Shown here in pieces: positions 45,202 through 56,200 of a DNA stretch of 64,000 bases. The position numbers and the translations under genes are program-made. Below the pieces are notes generated by a model. The model saw nothing but the letters and a program-made list of their open reading frames with translations. It was not told the origin of the DNA and made no database searches. Numbering within the stretch: the first letter of the stretch is position 1; each line of letters starts with the position of its first letter. The stretch spans positions 182,893,170 through 182,957,169 of the forward strand of contig NC_068910.1 of the NCBI RefSeq assembly GCF_023091745.1, written 5' to 3'. The stretch is from Budorcas taxicolor (taxonomy: Eukaryota > Chordata > Mammalia > Artiodactyla > Bovidae).

Positions 45202-47505
45202 CGGAACTTTTCGGTGAGAGGCAGAGGAGCGGCGACTTCCCAAGCTGCGCACAGCAACGCGCTCCTTCGTGTCCCCGACACCGGCATCGGCCGCACACTG
45301 CCTGTATAAAATGGTGAAAGAAACCACTTACTATGATGATTTGGGAGGTCAAACCCAATGCCACCCAAGAAGAACTGAAAAAGGCTTACAGGAAACTGGC
45401 CTTGAAGTACCACCCTGATAAGAATCCAAATGAAGGCGAGAAGTTTAAACAGATTTCTCAAGCTTACCAAGTGCTCTCTAATGCGAAGAAAAGGGGATTA
45501 TATGATAACAAAGGAAGAGAACAGGCAATTAAAGAAGGTGGAGCAGGAGGTGGTTTTGGCTCCCCCATGGACATCTTTGCTATGTTTTTTTGGAGGAGGA
45601 GGCAGGATGCAGAGAGAGAGAAGAGGTAAAAACGTTGTACATCAACCTATAATAACCTTAGAAAATTTATATAGTGGAGCAGCAAGAAAACTAGCCTTGC
45701 AAAAGAATATGATTTGTGACAAATGTGAAGGCCGAGGTGGTAAAAGGAGCAGTAGAATGAGTCCCAACTGTCGAAGTACTGGAATGCAAATGAGGATTCA
45801 TCAGACAGGACCTGGAATGGTTCAGCAAATTCAGTCTGTCTGCATGGAGTGCCGAGGCCAGGGGAGCGGATCAGTCCTAAAGATAGATGTAAAAGCTGCA
45901 ACGGAAGGAAGATAGTTCTAGAAAAGAAAAAGTTCATATTGACAGAGGCATGAAAGATGACCAGACAATAAAATTCCTTGGTGAAAGAGACCAAGAACCA
46001 GGACTGGAGCCAGGAGATATTCTCATTGTTTTAGATCAGAAGGACCATGCTGTTTTTACTGGAGGAGAAGACCTTTTCATGTGTATGGAGATACAGCTGG
46101 TTGAGGTATTGTGTGGCTTCCAGAAGCCAATATCTACTCTTCACAATCGAACCATAGTCATCACTTCTCATCCAGGTCAGATTGTCAAGCATGAAAATAT
46201 CAAGTGTGTGCTAAATGAAGGCATGCCAATTTATTGTAGGCCATATGAAAAGGGTCACCTAATCATTGAATTTAAGGTAAACTTTCCTGAGAATGGCTTT
46301 TTCTCTCCTGATAAACTCTCTTTGCTGGAAAAACTTCTGCCTGAGAGGAAGGAAGTAGAAGATATTGATGAAATAGACCAGGTAGAATTAGTGGACTTTG
46401 ATCCAAATCAGGACAGACAGCGCCATTACAATGGAGAAGTATATGAGGATGATGAACAGCATCCTCAGGGTGGCGTTCAGTGTCAGACCTCCTGGTAGGG
46501 CCTGTGAATAACACTCACTGCTGGTGTTTTATTTGCAGTACTGACTGAGTGAAGGACTATAATCATAATATGCTCACTACCTGCTTTTGTTTTAATATTC
46601 AACTTTAGCAGTGTTTAAAAGTTAAATGAAGAATAAACTCGAATATAAAAGCTCTGATTTTGCCCTGTATGTATGATGACTTCAGTGTGCAAGATAAGTT
46701 TAATACTTGTGAAAACAACTTTAAAAAATTTCCCATAGCATTTGTCAGGCCATACTTTGTAATTGATTTCAGCTATGTACATGGAATAGCTTAGACTGAA
46801 ATGCCAGGTATATGTATTGACTTCAGTGTATGACCCTTAATTATTAAGCTATGAAATTAAAACTGTATTTAACTGGCAGTCAAACAAAGAACTTAATTTG
46901 CAGAGAAGTGTTGGTCTGTATAGTTGTATTAAGTGGGATTCAGTATAATGCTTCTGCATTTATTCTGTTGCCTCAACTGTTACCTGAAGATGGCTGCTGT
47001 ATAATTTAATTTAGCCTGTGGTATCAGTGATAGAAATGATACCTTTCTAAAGAAAGGGTTTATCATAATATGCTGCTTCTTGAGGGCTTGCACTTGTAGA
47101 ATTGCATTCTCTCTGCTGTGTCATCTTTTATTAATATAAAACTATCGGTCCTGGTTACTTCCCACCCACCTTTTCTCTTTGGACCACAGTAAGCCTTAGA
47201 GTAGTGACTTCTGGAGCAGGGAAACTTAGAGGTTAGAGTGATGAGAACTTTACATGGAGAAGTAATTTGTATATATAAGATAGGACGGTGTTTTTGTAGG
47301 TATGTTGCAGGCTTACTTTATACCATTTAACTTATGCTCCAGAGCAACTGTAACTTAATGTTGGTAGTATAGCAAATTATGATGAATAGCTTTAATTGTA
47401 TGTTTAAAGTCATATGTTCACAAGCTTAAATATGGTATCAGAATTTAAGCAATTCTTGAAATGTATGAATGTCTCTTTAATATACTGATTACAAAGCAAA
47501 AAAAA
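45202..47505 (+). pseudogene. DNAJA1P: Processed pseudogene of DNAJA1 (HSP40 co-chaperone)
   Basis: It is an intronless copy of the DNAJA1 mRNA: GC-rich 5' leader, ATG at 45311, J domain with HPD (YHPDKNPN), G-rich linker, zinc-finger region, C-terminal domain and the QCQTS end, then about 1 kb of 3' UTR and an A run (47498-47509). The parent gene encodes a farnesylated type I J-protein that stimulates HSP70. This copy is broken. It has a one-base insertion near 45341-45347, a seventh T in a T6 run (45585-45591), a lost base near 45860, and damage with a stop near 45913-45935. Several zinc-finger cysteines are changed and the terminal CaaX is lost by an altered stop. Flanks 45187-45201 and 47506-47520 match at 12 of 15, a likely target-site duplication. 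No introns and the A tail show LINE-mediated retroposition. Confidence 0.93.
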
Positions 47506-47749
47506 AAAACATTTCACTGAAAGTCTTGGGAAATTCTAGTTCAAGGAAACCCCCAAGTACAGCATCCAGAGATTCACAATAATATTGAGATCTTTATCTC
47601 ATAGTCTCCAAAATTTGTCAGCCAGCTTCTGTGTAACCCAGATCTAGTCCTATAGTTCTCTCCATGTGGCTTCAGATATTGGAGCTCTGGTGGTAGAAGA
47701 GTTTATAACTTGTCACTCTAGGCACTGGGGTTTATATATTTGAGCAATG

Positions 47750-47972
47750 CTCTTCCCCCATGGCTTAGTGGGTAATGAGTCTGCCTGCAATGCAGGAGAC
47801 ACAGGAGACATGGGTTCAGTCCCTGAGTTGAGCAGATCCTCTGGAGAAGGAAACAGCAACCCACTCCGTAGTCTTGCCTGAAAAATCCCATGGACAGAGG
47901 AACCTGGCGGGTCTTCATTCCATGGGATCGCAGAGTCAGACAGGACTGAAGCAACTAAATCCACACAGAGAC
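47750..47972 (+). mobile_element. Bov-tA SINE
   Basis: It starts 'ttcccccatggcttagtggg', contains 'ggttcagtccctgagttgag', and ends 'cagagtcagacaggactgaa'. Confidence 0.85.
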
Positions 47973-49068
47973 ATGTTTGGAGAAATTTATTTTTATCTGT
48001 AGACCAATTTGGAGGCCTGAGAGCTTCAGAAAGCAACTTCTGAACTCTCCCTCCACCCTTTTATCTTCATGAGACTCTGGTTTTCCACTTGCAGAACCAC
48101 AGCATTTAACGTTGGGTACAGCAGAAGGTACTCATTGAAGTTGGAGATCTTTAAGGCTGGGAATTGAGAGTTTTTTTCTGTAGATGAAGAATACAGAAAC
48201 CTACTCATTGAATACTACTGAGTTCTCTTGGCCTCGGGGCACAAAAAGTTATTATCGAAAGATCCAGGGGAGTAAAAAAAAAAACAAAACTAGAAATAAG
48301 CCTGGGAAATGAGCAAGATAGGACCCTCTGCCCTCGGGAGGTTACAGGATTAAGACTTGCATTAAGTGATTTAAGAGGGTGTGGAAGGAAACAAGGCCTT
48401 GCCCTGGATTGAATGCAGTAAGGAAGTAGGGATAATTCTACCATTGGATGTCTTCATAATCTCGTCTATTAAGCAAGAGGGTTAAAACCAAAGGTGTAAT
48501 TGGTAAAGAAGTAGCTGTCAGTTCTGGCCAGAATAAGGGAATGCTTGGTTACTATAAAGGTCTGGACAGTGTTCATGCTCCCTCGTGTGTGTTCAGACAT
48601 GATTATGGAATGGTCCTGTTTTCATCTTGATCTATCCTGGTCACCAGTGGTGTTGTCTGATGTTGGTGTTCTAGAAATTATGTTCAACAGAACACCAGGC
48701 CTACCTGTGAATGCCAGGCCAATTCTGAGTCAGGGGCTGCTTTTCTCTTTCTCATTGGCCCTCCATATCTTACCTCTATGCCCTTCTATGCCTTGTTTTG
48801 TGGACATCTGGTCCTTCATGAAGTCTAGACCATATTGTGGAAGCTGGCAATTTCTGTAGTCTTAACCCAAAAAGGACACAGGGCTTTATCTCAAGTGCAC
48901 CCATTTGTCCTGGCTCCTAACTCTTCTACTTACTGAATTTCCTCTAGTATCAATATCCTAGTTGATAGTTTGCTACAGAGTAATCTAGATTACAAGGCAG
49001 AACATTTAGTAGTAAGACCATCCACCAGCCTTTAAGGCCTTCATTTAAATTCTAGCTTTAATATCGAG
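47973..49068. other. Intergenic, unassigned
   Basis: No gene, RNA or young repeat recognised. The open frame at 48545-48859 has no family features. Confidence 0.35.
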
Positions 49069-49136
49069 CTGGCCAAAAAGTTTGTTCAGAAACATCTTAT
49101 GGAAAAACCCAAATGAGCCTTTTGGCTAACCCAAAA
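49069..49136. mobile_element. Mariner-derived MITE
   Basis: It is a short inverted-repeat element. The left arm contains ggccaaaaagtttgtt and the right arm, reversed, ggttagccaaaaggctcatt, around 'catcttatggaaaaaccc'. It resembles the ruminant mariner ends seen also near 43.1 kb. Confidence 0.55.
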
Positions 49137-49484
49137 CCTACTTGCTTTGGAAAGTTGTTTAAAGCACTCAAGTTTCAGTTTCCTCCTCTAGAAAAACAGC
49201 TTAGTAAACTTCCCTTTCCAGATTGGCCGACACAATTAGAACCAGCATTTAGAAGGCAGCTAAGGAAAATCTGATGGCTGTTTCAACAAACAGTGATTAT
49301 TGGTAAATGTAATAGAAAAAATAGAAATGGGTGTGAAAGTTGCTGGCACATTCCTCTTGTTTTTAAACTCCTTGTCTTGTCCCCACACCATTTATATTCC
49401 ATTTGTTTGCCTTGTTGGAAGATATGGTTAGCATCATACATTCTGAGCAAAATTTAACATTTGTGGATATACAGAAGTATGTGA

Positions 49485-49785
49485 AAGTGAAAGTCACTTA
49501 GTCGTGTCAGACTCTTTGAGACCCCATGGACTTAAATAGTCCATGGAATTCTCCAGGCCAGAATATTGGAGTGGTAGCCTTTCCCTTCTCCAGGAGATCT
49601 TCCCAACCCAGGGATTGAACCCAGGTCTCCCTCATTGCAGGCAGATTCTTTACCAGCTGAGCCACAAGGGAAGCCCAAGAATACTGGAGTGGGTAGCCTA
49701 TCCCTTCTCCAGCAGATCTTCCCAACCCAGGAAGTGAGCTGGGGTCTTCTGCATTGCAGGCAGATTCCTTACCAACTGAGCTAAA
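49485..49785 (-). mobile_element. Bov-A dimeric SINE (antisense)
   Basis: Two head units lie in tandem: one ends at 'gagccacaagggaagccc' and the next follows directly with 'aagaatactggagtgggtag'. The Bov-A2 dimer has this structure. Confidence 0.85.
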
Positions 49786-50339
49786 TTATGGGGACAAGTA
49801 AGGTCACTTGAAAGAAACATTTGACTTGGAGTCCAGTGATTTATATTTGAATCTTGGCTTCATAACTGGGGAGTTTACATCCTGCAGCTACTTACCTGAC
49901 CTTTTGAGCTGTCCACACCTCAACTGTGAAACAAGTATGAGGGGTGGAAGTTAGGGGACAGTGTTTTGAAGATTACATTGGGTAAATTTTTTTTTTCTAT
50001 AAGGTATTTTAAATATTGTAAAGCTTTTTACAAACATAAAGTTCCATTATCATTGGGTCTTTATGCATAGTTTTATGTGCTCAGTTTATTTCTTCAACTT
50101 ATTTTCAGCTATGAAAGAGGAAAACCAGAGGAGAATTCAAATTCTGTCCAAGGTGTTTGTGCTCACATCTTGGGACAAAATTCAACGAAGCTTCTCTAAA
50201 TCTGTCACATTATGTTTCTGGGCTACCAACCAAGAATATAGTCAAATAATGATGACCAACATCAAATTCTGCTGTGCCAAAAAACTAACCCACTGAGGGT
50301 TAAGCAGGAAAAGAAGGACAGGACTGCAAACATAATTTG
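49786..50339. other. Intergenic; MIR remnant
   Basis: 49830-49960 has the sense MIR pattern (ttgaatcttggcttcataac). The rest is unassigned. Confidence 0.4.
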
Positions 50340-50855
50340 CCTATGTGTGCGTCAGTCATGTCCGACTCTTTGTGACCCTGTGGACTATAGCCAGCCAGGC
50401 TCCTCGGTCCATAGGATTCTCCAGGCAAGAATACTGGAATGGGTTGCCATGCTCACTTCCAGGGGATCTTCCCGACCCAGGGATTGAACTTGCGTCTCTT
50501 ATGTCTCCTGCATTGGCACGTAGGTTCTTTACTACTAGCACCACCTGGGAAGCCAGATTTCCTTATGGATGCTGCTGCTGCTGCTAAGTCACTTCAGTCG
50601 TGTCCGACTCTGTGTGACCGCATAGATGACAGCCCACCAGGCTTCTCCGTCCCTGGGATTCTCCAGGCAAGAACACTGGAGTGGGTTGCCATTTCCTTCT
50701 CCAATGCATGAAAGTGGAAAGTGAAAGTGAAGTTGCTCAGTCAGGTCCGACTCTTAGAGACCCCATGGACTGCAGCTTACCAGGCTCCTCCGTCCATGGA
50801 ATTTTCCAGACTAGAGTACTAGAGTGGGGTGCCATTGCCTTCTCCCCCTATGGAT
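50340..50855 (-). mobile_element. Cluster of three Bov SINE units (antisense)
   Basis: 50340-50555 is a Bov-tA. From 50569 a (gct)n start leads a Bov-A unit, and a further unit follows at about 50715-50850 (gtgaaagtgaagttgctcag). Confidence 0.85.
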
Positions 50856-52069
50856 GAGCCATAGAGTATATTACCCAAGACAAAATGTTCCCCACCCCAA
50901 CTCCCAAAATGGAAGTCAGTTCTAGTCATTTGTTGAGAAGAAAACAAAGAAACAATGGACATTTTACTAACACCGTTTTCATTGTCTCAGGAGAGGATGC
51001 TAACTTTCTTTAAATGCCTACACTGTGTCAGGCTGGAAGAGGAGCCCTGAAATTTAATTATTATAACCTTCATATTACAAGTAGGAAAGATGGGAGTTCA
51101 GAAAGAGTGTGCAACTCATTCCCAATCACACATCTAGTGAATGGCAGAGTGAGAACTGGAGATAGATCTGTTTGAAGTGAATACAGTAGATGTCTTTGAA
51201 CTTACTGGGGTAACTTACTGAGGGAAAACTATGCCAGCTCAATGGCTCTTCTATTATCTGTATTCCAGACTTAAATTAATGTGCCTAAAAGAAAGAGAAA
51301 AGAAGTTATAGAAGATAAAGGAACATCTGAAAGTCCTTTTAAGGGCATCTTGCCCCCTGTCTGATGGGTAGACCCTTCTATGACAGCTAGTCTAAGACAC
51401 AGTGGCAGGGAAGGTTGTAAGGTTTTTCCATACACAGAGGAATATGAGTGACTGCAGCATCCAACTGCTCCAACCAAGTTGAATCTCCTTACTGAGGCCA
51501 GAGAGCCCATCCCTAGCTCCTCTTTCATGAAACCCGTCGTACATGACCTGGGTCCTCCCGTAACCCTGTTCAGCTGCTTCCCAAAGGACGCTTGCTTTCC
51601 TGGGGCTGATTTCTCCACCCACCATGGTTCCTCCAGGCCTAGCTTTTCTGAATTTCTTCCAGTATCTGCTGGTGACATATAAATCTCCCAAAGCAGTGGT
51701 CTGTTTTCCTAGCTTCCTCTTAAAGCTAACCAGAGCATTCACAAATGTGAAAAACTTAGTAATATGACAGCCTAGATGTCTTAGCCTTTGTAGAATTTAG
51801 TAATTGCTGCTTATAAGGAAGATACTTATATTCTCATTATTTTTCAATGAAAAAAAGGGTTTAAAATTGCAAGTATTTTGTTGATTTTTAAAATCAAGTA
51901 ATATGGAAATGTACTCTTCTCATAAAAAAACATTTTTAATATAATAATCCTCTCTCTTCCTCTCAGAACTGTATTTAGTTTGTTATGTCTTTAAGTATGT
52001 GTATTTATCTATATAAACAGCCAGAAAAAAAATACTTTGATCTTGTGTATTATTAAAAAATAAATAAAG
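50856..52069. other. Intergenic; MIR remnant and unique sequence
   Basis: 51020-51170 has the antisense MIR pattern. Overlapping open frames on both strands at 51271-51742 show no family signature and are not called as genes. Confidence 0.35.
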
Positions 52070-52262
52070 GGGCTTCACTGTGGTCCAGTGGTTAAGAATC
52101 TACCTGCCAATGTACAGGACACTGGGCCAGGAAGATCCCCCATGACCAGGGACAACTAAGCTCAAGAAACACAGCTCCTGGGCCCGCATTCCTCAGCAAG
52201 AAAAGCCACCGCAGTGAGAAGCCCATGTGCAGCAAAGACCCAGCACAGCCAAAAGTAATTAA
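52070..52262 (+). mobile_element. CHR-type SINE
   Basis: It starts 'ggggcttcactgtggtccag' and contains 'caagaaacacagctcctggg' and 'gacccagcacagccaaaag'. Confidence 0.75.
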
Positions 52263-53013
52263 TCGAAAAACAAAGACTCCCTTCACCACCTCCTACAAAT
52301 AGTATCTCCAACATAGGCACCTTAGTATGTGTGCTCAAGTTGTGTTTCAGGAACTCAGAATCACCTCTCATCCAGTTCAAATCCACTGACACCACTGAGC
52401 CCTCCACTGGGCCTGCTCAAGTATCTGATGGGTGACCTTTTGAGATCAGAGGGCCAAAACCCTCACCCTCAGAACATACTAATGCCAACATTTTCAGAAC
52501 TCGTGTCCCACGAGGAAGCACGGCCATTTGCACCTGTGCAGAACAGCAGTTACTTCACCATTTCCTTACCTCCAATCACCTTTCCCCGTGCCTCAGACCA
52601 CTCTGCTTCTTTAACTCACAGAGATCCCAGCTTTGGAACCTGTTCTCCTCTTTGTGTAAAAATCTTTTCTTTGCCACAAACCTTTGCATCTCCGTGTTTG
52701 ACTTGCTGCCCATTGGACAAATAAACCTGATTCAGTACACAGTAACTTGAGAAAGAGAGGGATATCTGTAGACTAGACTAAACTGGAGGTGATTCCTATC
52801 ATGCAGAAATAGATAACAATCTTAAGGGGCTGATGAATAATCTGTGTAGCCCATCTACTCAGTAATTCAAGCAAGCTCTTAATTGGTAAGGTGTACTGGG
52901 TCAAGAACCAGCATTCTCTGTGTTGTGCAACATTTCACCTCAGCTGACTAGTGAAAACTAAATGCATTTGGAATGGAAATGACATATATGCAGATGTAGC
53001 ATTTGATGAGCTC

Positions 53014-53076
53014 TTATGCAACCCTGGCTTATGTAAACAAACATAAATAAAGGAAGAACGTGTAGATTATAAAAGG
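53014..53076 (+). promoter_or_regulatory. Core promoter of the ferroxidase gene: C/EBP-like, FOX-like and TATA motifs
   Basis: TATAAAAGG (53068-53076) lies 43 bp before the ATG, which predicts a start near 53098 and a very short leader. TGTAAACA (53032-53039) is a forkhead-type site and TTATGCAA (53014-53021) a C/EBP-like half. The motifs are read directly. That they bind these factors, and a liver-type programme, is inference. Confidence 0.6.
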
Positions 53077-53118
53077 AAGGGAAACATAACTCAGCCTCTC
53101 CAGGTGCAAGGTTTGAAA

Positions 53119-53273
53119 ATGAAGATCCTTATTTCACTGATCTATCTGGTTTTTATTAGTTCTCTAGGTTGGACAATAGATAGGTACTATTACATAGGCA
53201 TTGAAGAAACTACTTGGAACTATGCTCCTAGTGGTAAAAACCTGCTCAATGGAATGCCTTTTTCAGATGATCA
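53119..53273 (+). CDS. CPHL1: Ferroxidase exon 1 (residues 1-51 and 2 bases)
   Basis: The start is the first ATG after the TATA box, with A at -3. It encodes the signal peptide, then DRYYYIGIEETTWNYAPSG, the usual opening of a cupredoxin domain pair in this family. Donor gtaagt at 53274; intron phase 2. Confidence 0.85.
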
Positions 53274-56200
53274 GTAAGTAATACCTTCGCGTTGAAACAT
53301 TTGCTATTAGACACAAATGTTGGTAATTGTTATTCACTGATAAAATGCTGCTGAAGAAGTTTCCATGATAGACTCTTTAAGGGCACATTTTGCTATTAGA
53401 ACTGCTTCCTTTGAGTTTTTTAGTATAAGCATAACATGGAAGCTAGCTATTAATATAAATCAGACATTGCTCCTTCCTGGGATTCCTGCCACTCTTGCCT
53501 TCACGATACATATTTCAAGGATCATCTCTAATCCTGTATTTATCATCGATTTTGTGTAAGTGGTGGTTGTTGTGGTTGTTCAGTCATGTTTGACTCTTTG
53601 TGACCCGATGGACTGCAGCACACCAGGCCTCTCTGTCCCTCATCACCTCCTGAAGTTGACCCAAGCTCATGTCCATTGCATTGGTGATGCCATCCAACTG
53701 TCTCATGCTCTGATGCCCTATTCTTCTTTTGCCTTCAGTCTTTCCAGCATCAGGGATGAGTATGAATGGTACGCAAGAGCTAAAACAACGCTTTTCTTTC
53801 TGGTATGGAGTCTACGGCAGAGATTGTAAAAGTGCAGCTCTCTGCTTGATTTTTCTGTTCAGATGATTGCGACAAAGAAATCTAAAGGTTATATGCAGGG
53901 TTCTGGTTTACTACGTTTGTCTGCCAAAATGCCCCCAATTCTACCAACAAATCCCTGAATCATGGAAATGTGTAAAGAATCTTAAATTGTAACATTGATC
54001 TAATGTTTGAGAGCTAAAGTAACCTCAAAGTAGGGTCAGAAACCTTCCATACATGGTTCAGTGCAAAGAATTTCCAAGTCATTTGAACCGAAAGGCCAGG
54101 CATATGACTTGATACATTTGCATTTCGTCTCTTCACCAGACTTTCCAGTCTTCTCCTTGCCTACGGTATTGTTTCTGACTCATTCTAGATTTTCACCAGT
54201 GTCTGGATTTTCTCTGCGAAATTAGACTGGAAAGATTCTTACTTCTAGTTTCAGTTGATTTGACATTGCTTTCTTTTCAGTAAAAATTTGTTAAAGTTCT
54301 TGCTTGTTTGTTTGTTTACAGAGAGTTTCAATCTGAAACATATCTCCAACCAAGCAAAGATAGGATAGGATCTATCTATAAAAAGGCTTTGTATTTTGGG
54401 TACACGGATGATACATTTCAAACCACCATTGAAAAACCATCCTGGTTGGGATTTTTAGGTCCAATCGTAAAAGCAGAGACTGGAGACCTCATTCATGTAC
54501 ATGTGAAAAATAATGCTTCCAGAATGTATAGTTTCCATCCTCATGGATTAACCTACACTAAAGATAATGAAGGTAAGTGAATTCCTATTCCTTAGGTTCC
54601 TGAGTTTTTGTTAATGAAGAATACAAACCTCAGGAAAAGCAAGGCAATTATGAACTAAAGGAGTAGTTTGGGTGAATACAGACTTTTACTTCAGATGTCT
54701 CTAATTTTTATATCCCAGATTGTTCTTCTTCAATTTCTCATTTGAAATGAATGAATGACAATCCCTCTCCCCCATTCAACTTCTGGGAAAGAAAACACAC
54801 TTTTCTCTCATGTAAATAAATAAATACAGAAGTTTGGAGGGTAGGAGACACTCATGAGCTAAGTGTTATGTTGGCAGAAATATTGTCCTGCCATTTCATA
54901 TCCATGTCCTGTCATCTCATTTTCTAGAGAATGAGGGTTAGCCTCTTAGAAAACATCAGTGTCAGGTAAAGTCACTATTTTCCAGACAGTATCTTCTCTC
55001 TTAAACATCCACACTCACAGCTGCTTGATGGTGTTGGGAAAAGGAAGGGGAGAGAATGCTAACACAAAATAGGGTTGGTCTCAAAAGATGATAAAGGATG
55101 AGAGGTTGGTCATGCTTCAAAGTCTCCTATTGAATGAGGGAATGTTATCCATAGTTATTAGATTCCAGCCTCAAACGGTGGAGATCTGAGGCAAAATTCT
55201 AGGATAATAAAAACGAAAAGGGCAAGGCCCCAGATTCAGAACAAAGGTAGTAAGTAGCTCAGGGTAATGTCATCCATGCTGAAGACCACTTCCTGACATC
55301 AGTGGGCAGCTTGTAGGTAACACAGACGCTTTTTATTTTGTGTTGGGGCATAGCCGGTTAACGTGTTGTGATAGTTTTAGGTGAACAGCGAAAGGACTCA
55401 GCCATATGTATACATGTATCCATCCTCCCCTAAACTCGTCTCCCATCCAGGCTGCCACATAATGTTGAGCAGAGGTCCCTGTGCTATGCAGTACATCCTT
55501 GCTGGTGATCCACTTTAAATATAGCAGTGTGTGCAGTAACATGGATGCTCTTGATGCCCTCTGGAAGATGTAGCTCAGGTAAAGCCCTGTCATGGGGCTT
55601 CCCAGGTGGCTCAATGGTAAAGAATCTGCCTGCCAAGCAGGAGACATTGATCCCTGGGATTGGATCCCTGGGTTAGGAAGATCCCCTGGAGGAGGAAATG
55701 GCAACCCACTCCAGTATTCTTGCCTGAAAAATCCCATGGATAGAGGAGCCTGGCGGGCTGCAGTCCATGGGGTGGCAAAGAGTTGGACTTGACTGAGTGG
55801 CTAAACAACAACAGTAGCTTGGATGCTCCTGATGCCCTCATTCCCAAATCTGATTTGCAATGATGATGATACAGAGTGCAACTCAGGAACTCTCTGTATC
55901 TAAGACCTACATAGATAGTATGTGCACAATGAATAGTTGTGGAATCTATCAATAAAGGTGATGATAGTTTGTTCATATGCTGGCTGACTCCTTTCGATTT
56001 AAGTCTGGAAACTGGCCAAGCTGGGCATTCAGGTAGAAACCAACTAAGGGGAATCTAGAGAGACAGGAGGCAGGAGACAGGAAAGGGGAAACACACACTT
56101 TCTAAAAATACAAATTAACACACTTTCATGGCTTAATGCAGAAAGCGTGAGTCACGTTAAGAAAAATGTTGTCCACTGGTTGCTGTGACCACAGTGCAAG

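Noticed and set aside
45333..46498. Three long frames matching DNAJA1 as a functional gene
   Set aside because: They are in different frames of one intronless copy with frameshifts, changed cysteines and an A tail.
51271..51742. Frames of 135 and 116 aa (-)
   Set aside because: They overlap in different frames with no recognisable domain. I could not support either.
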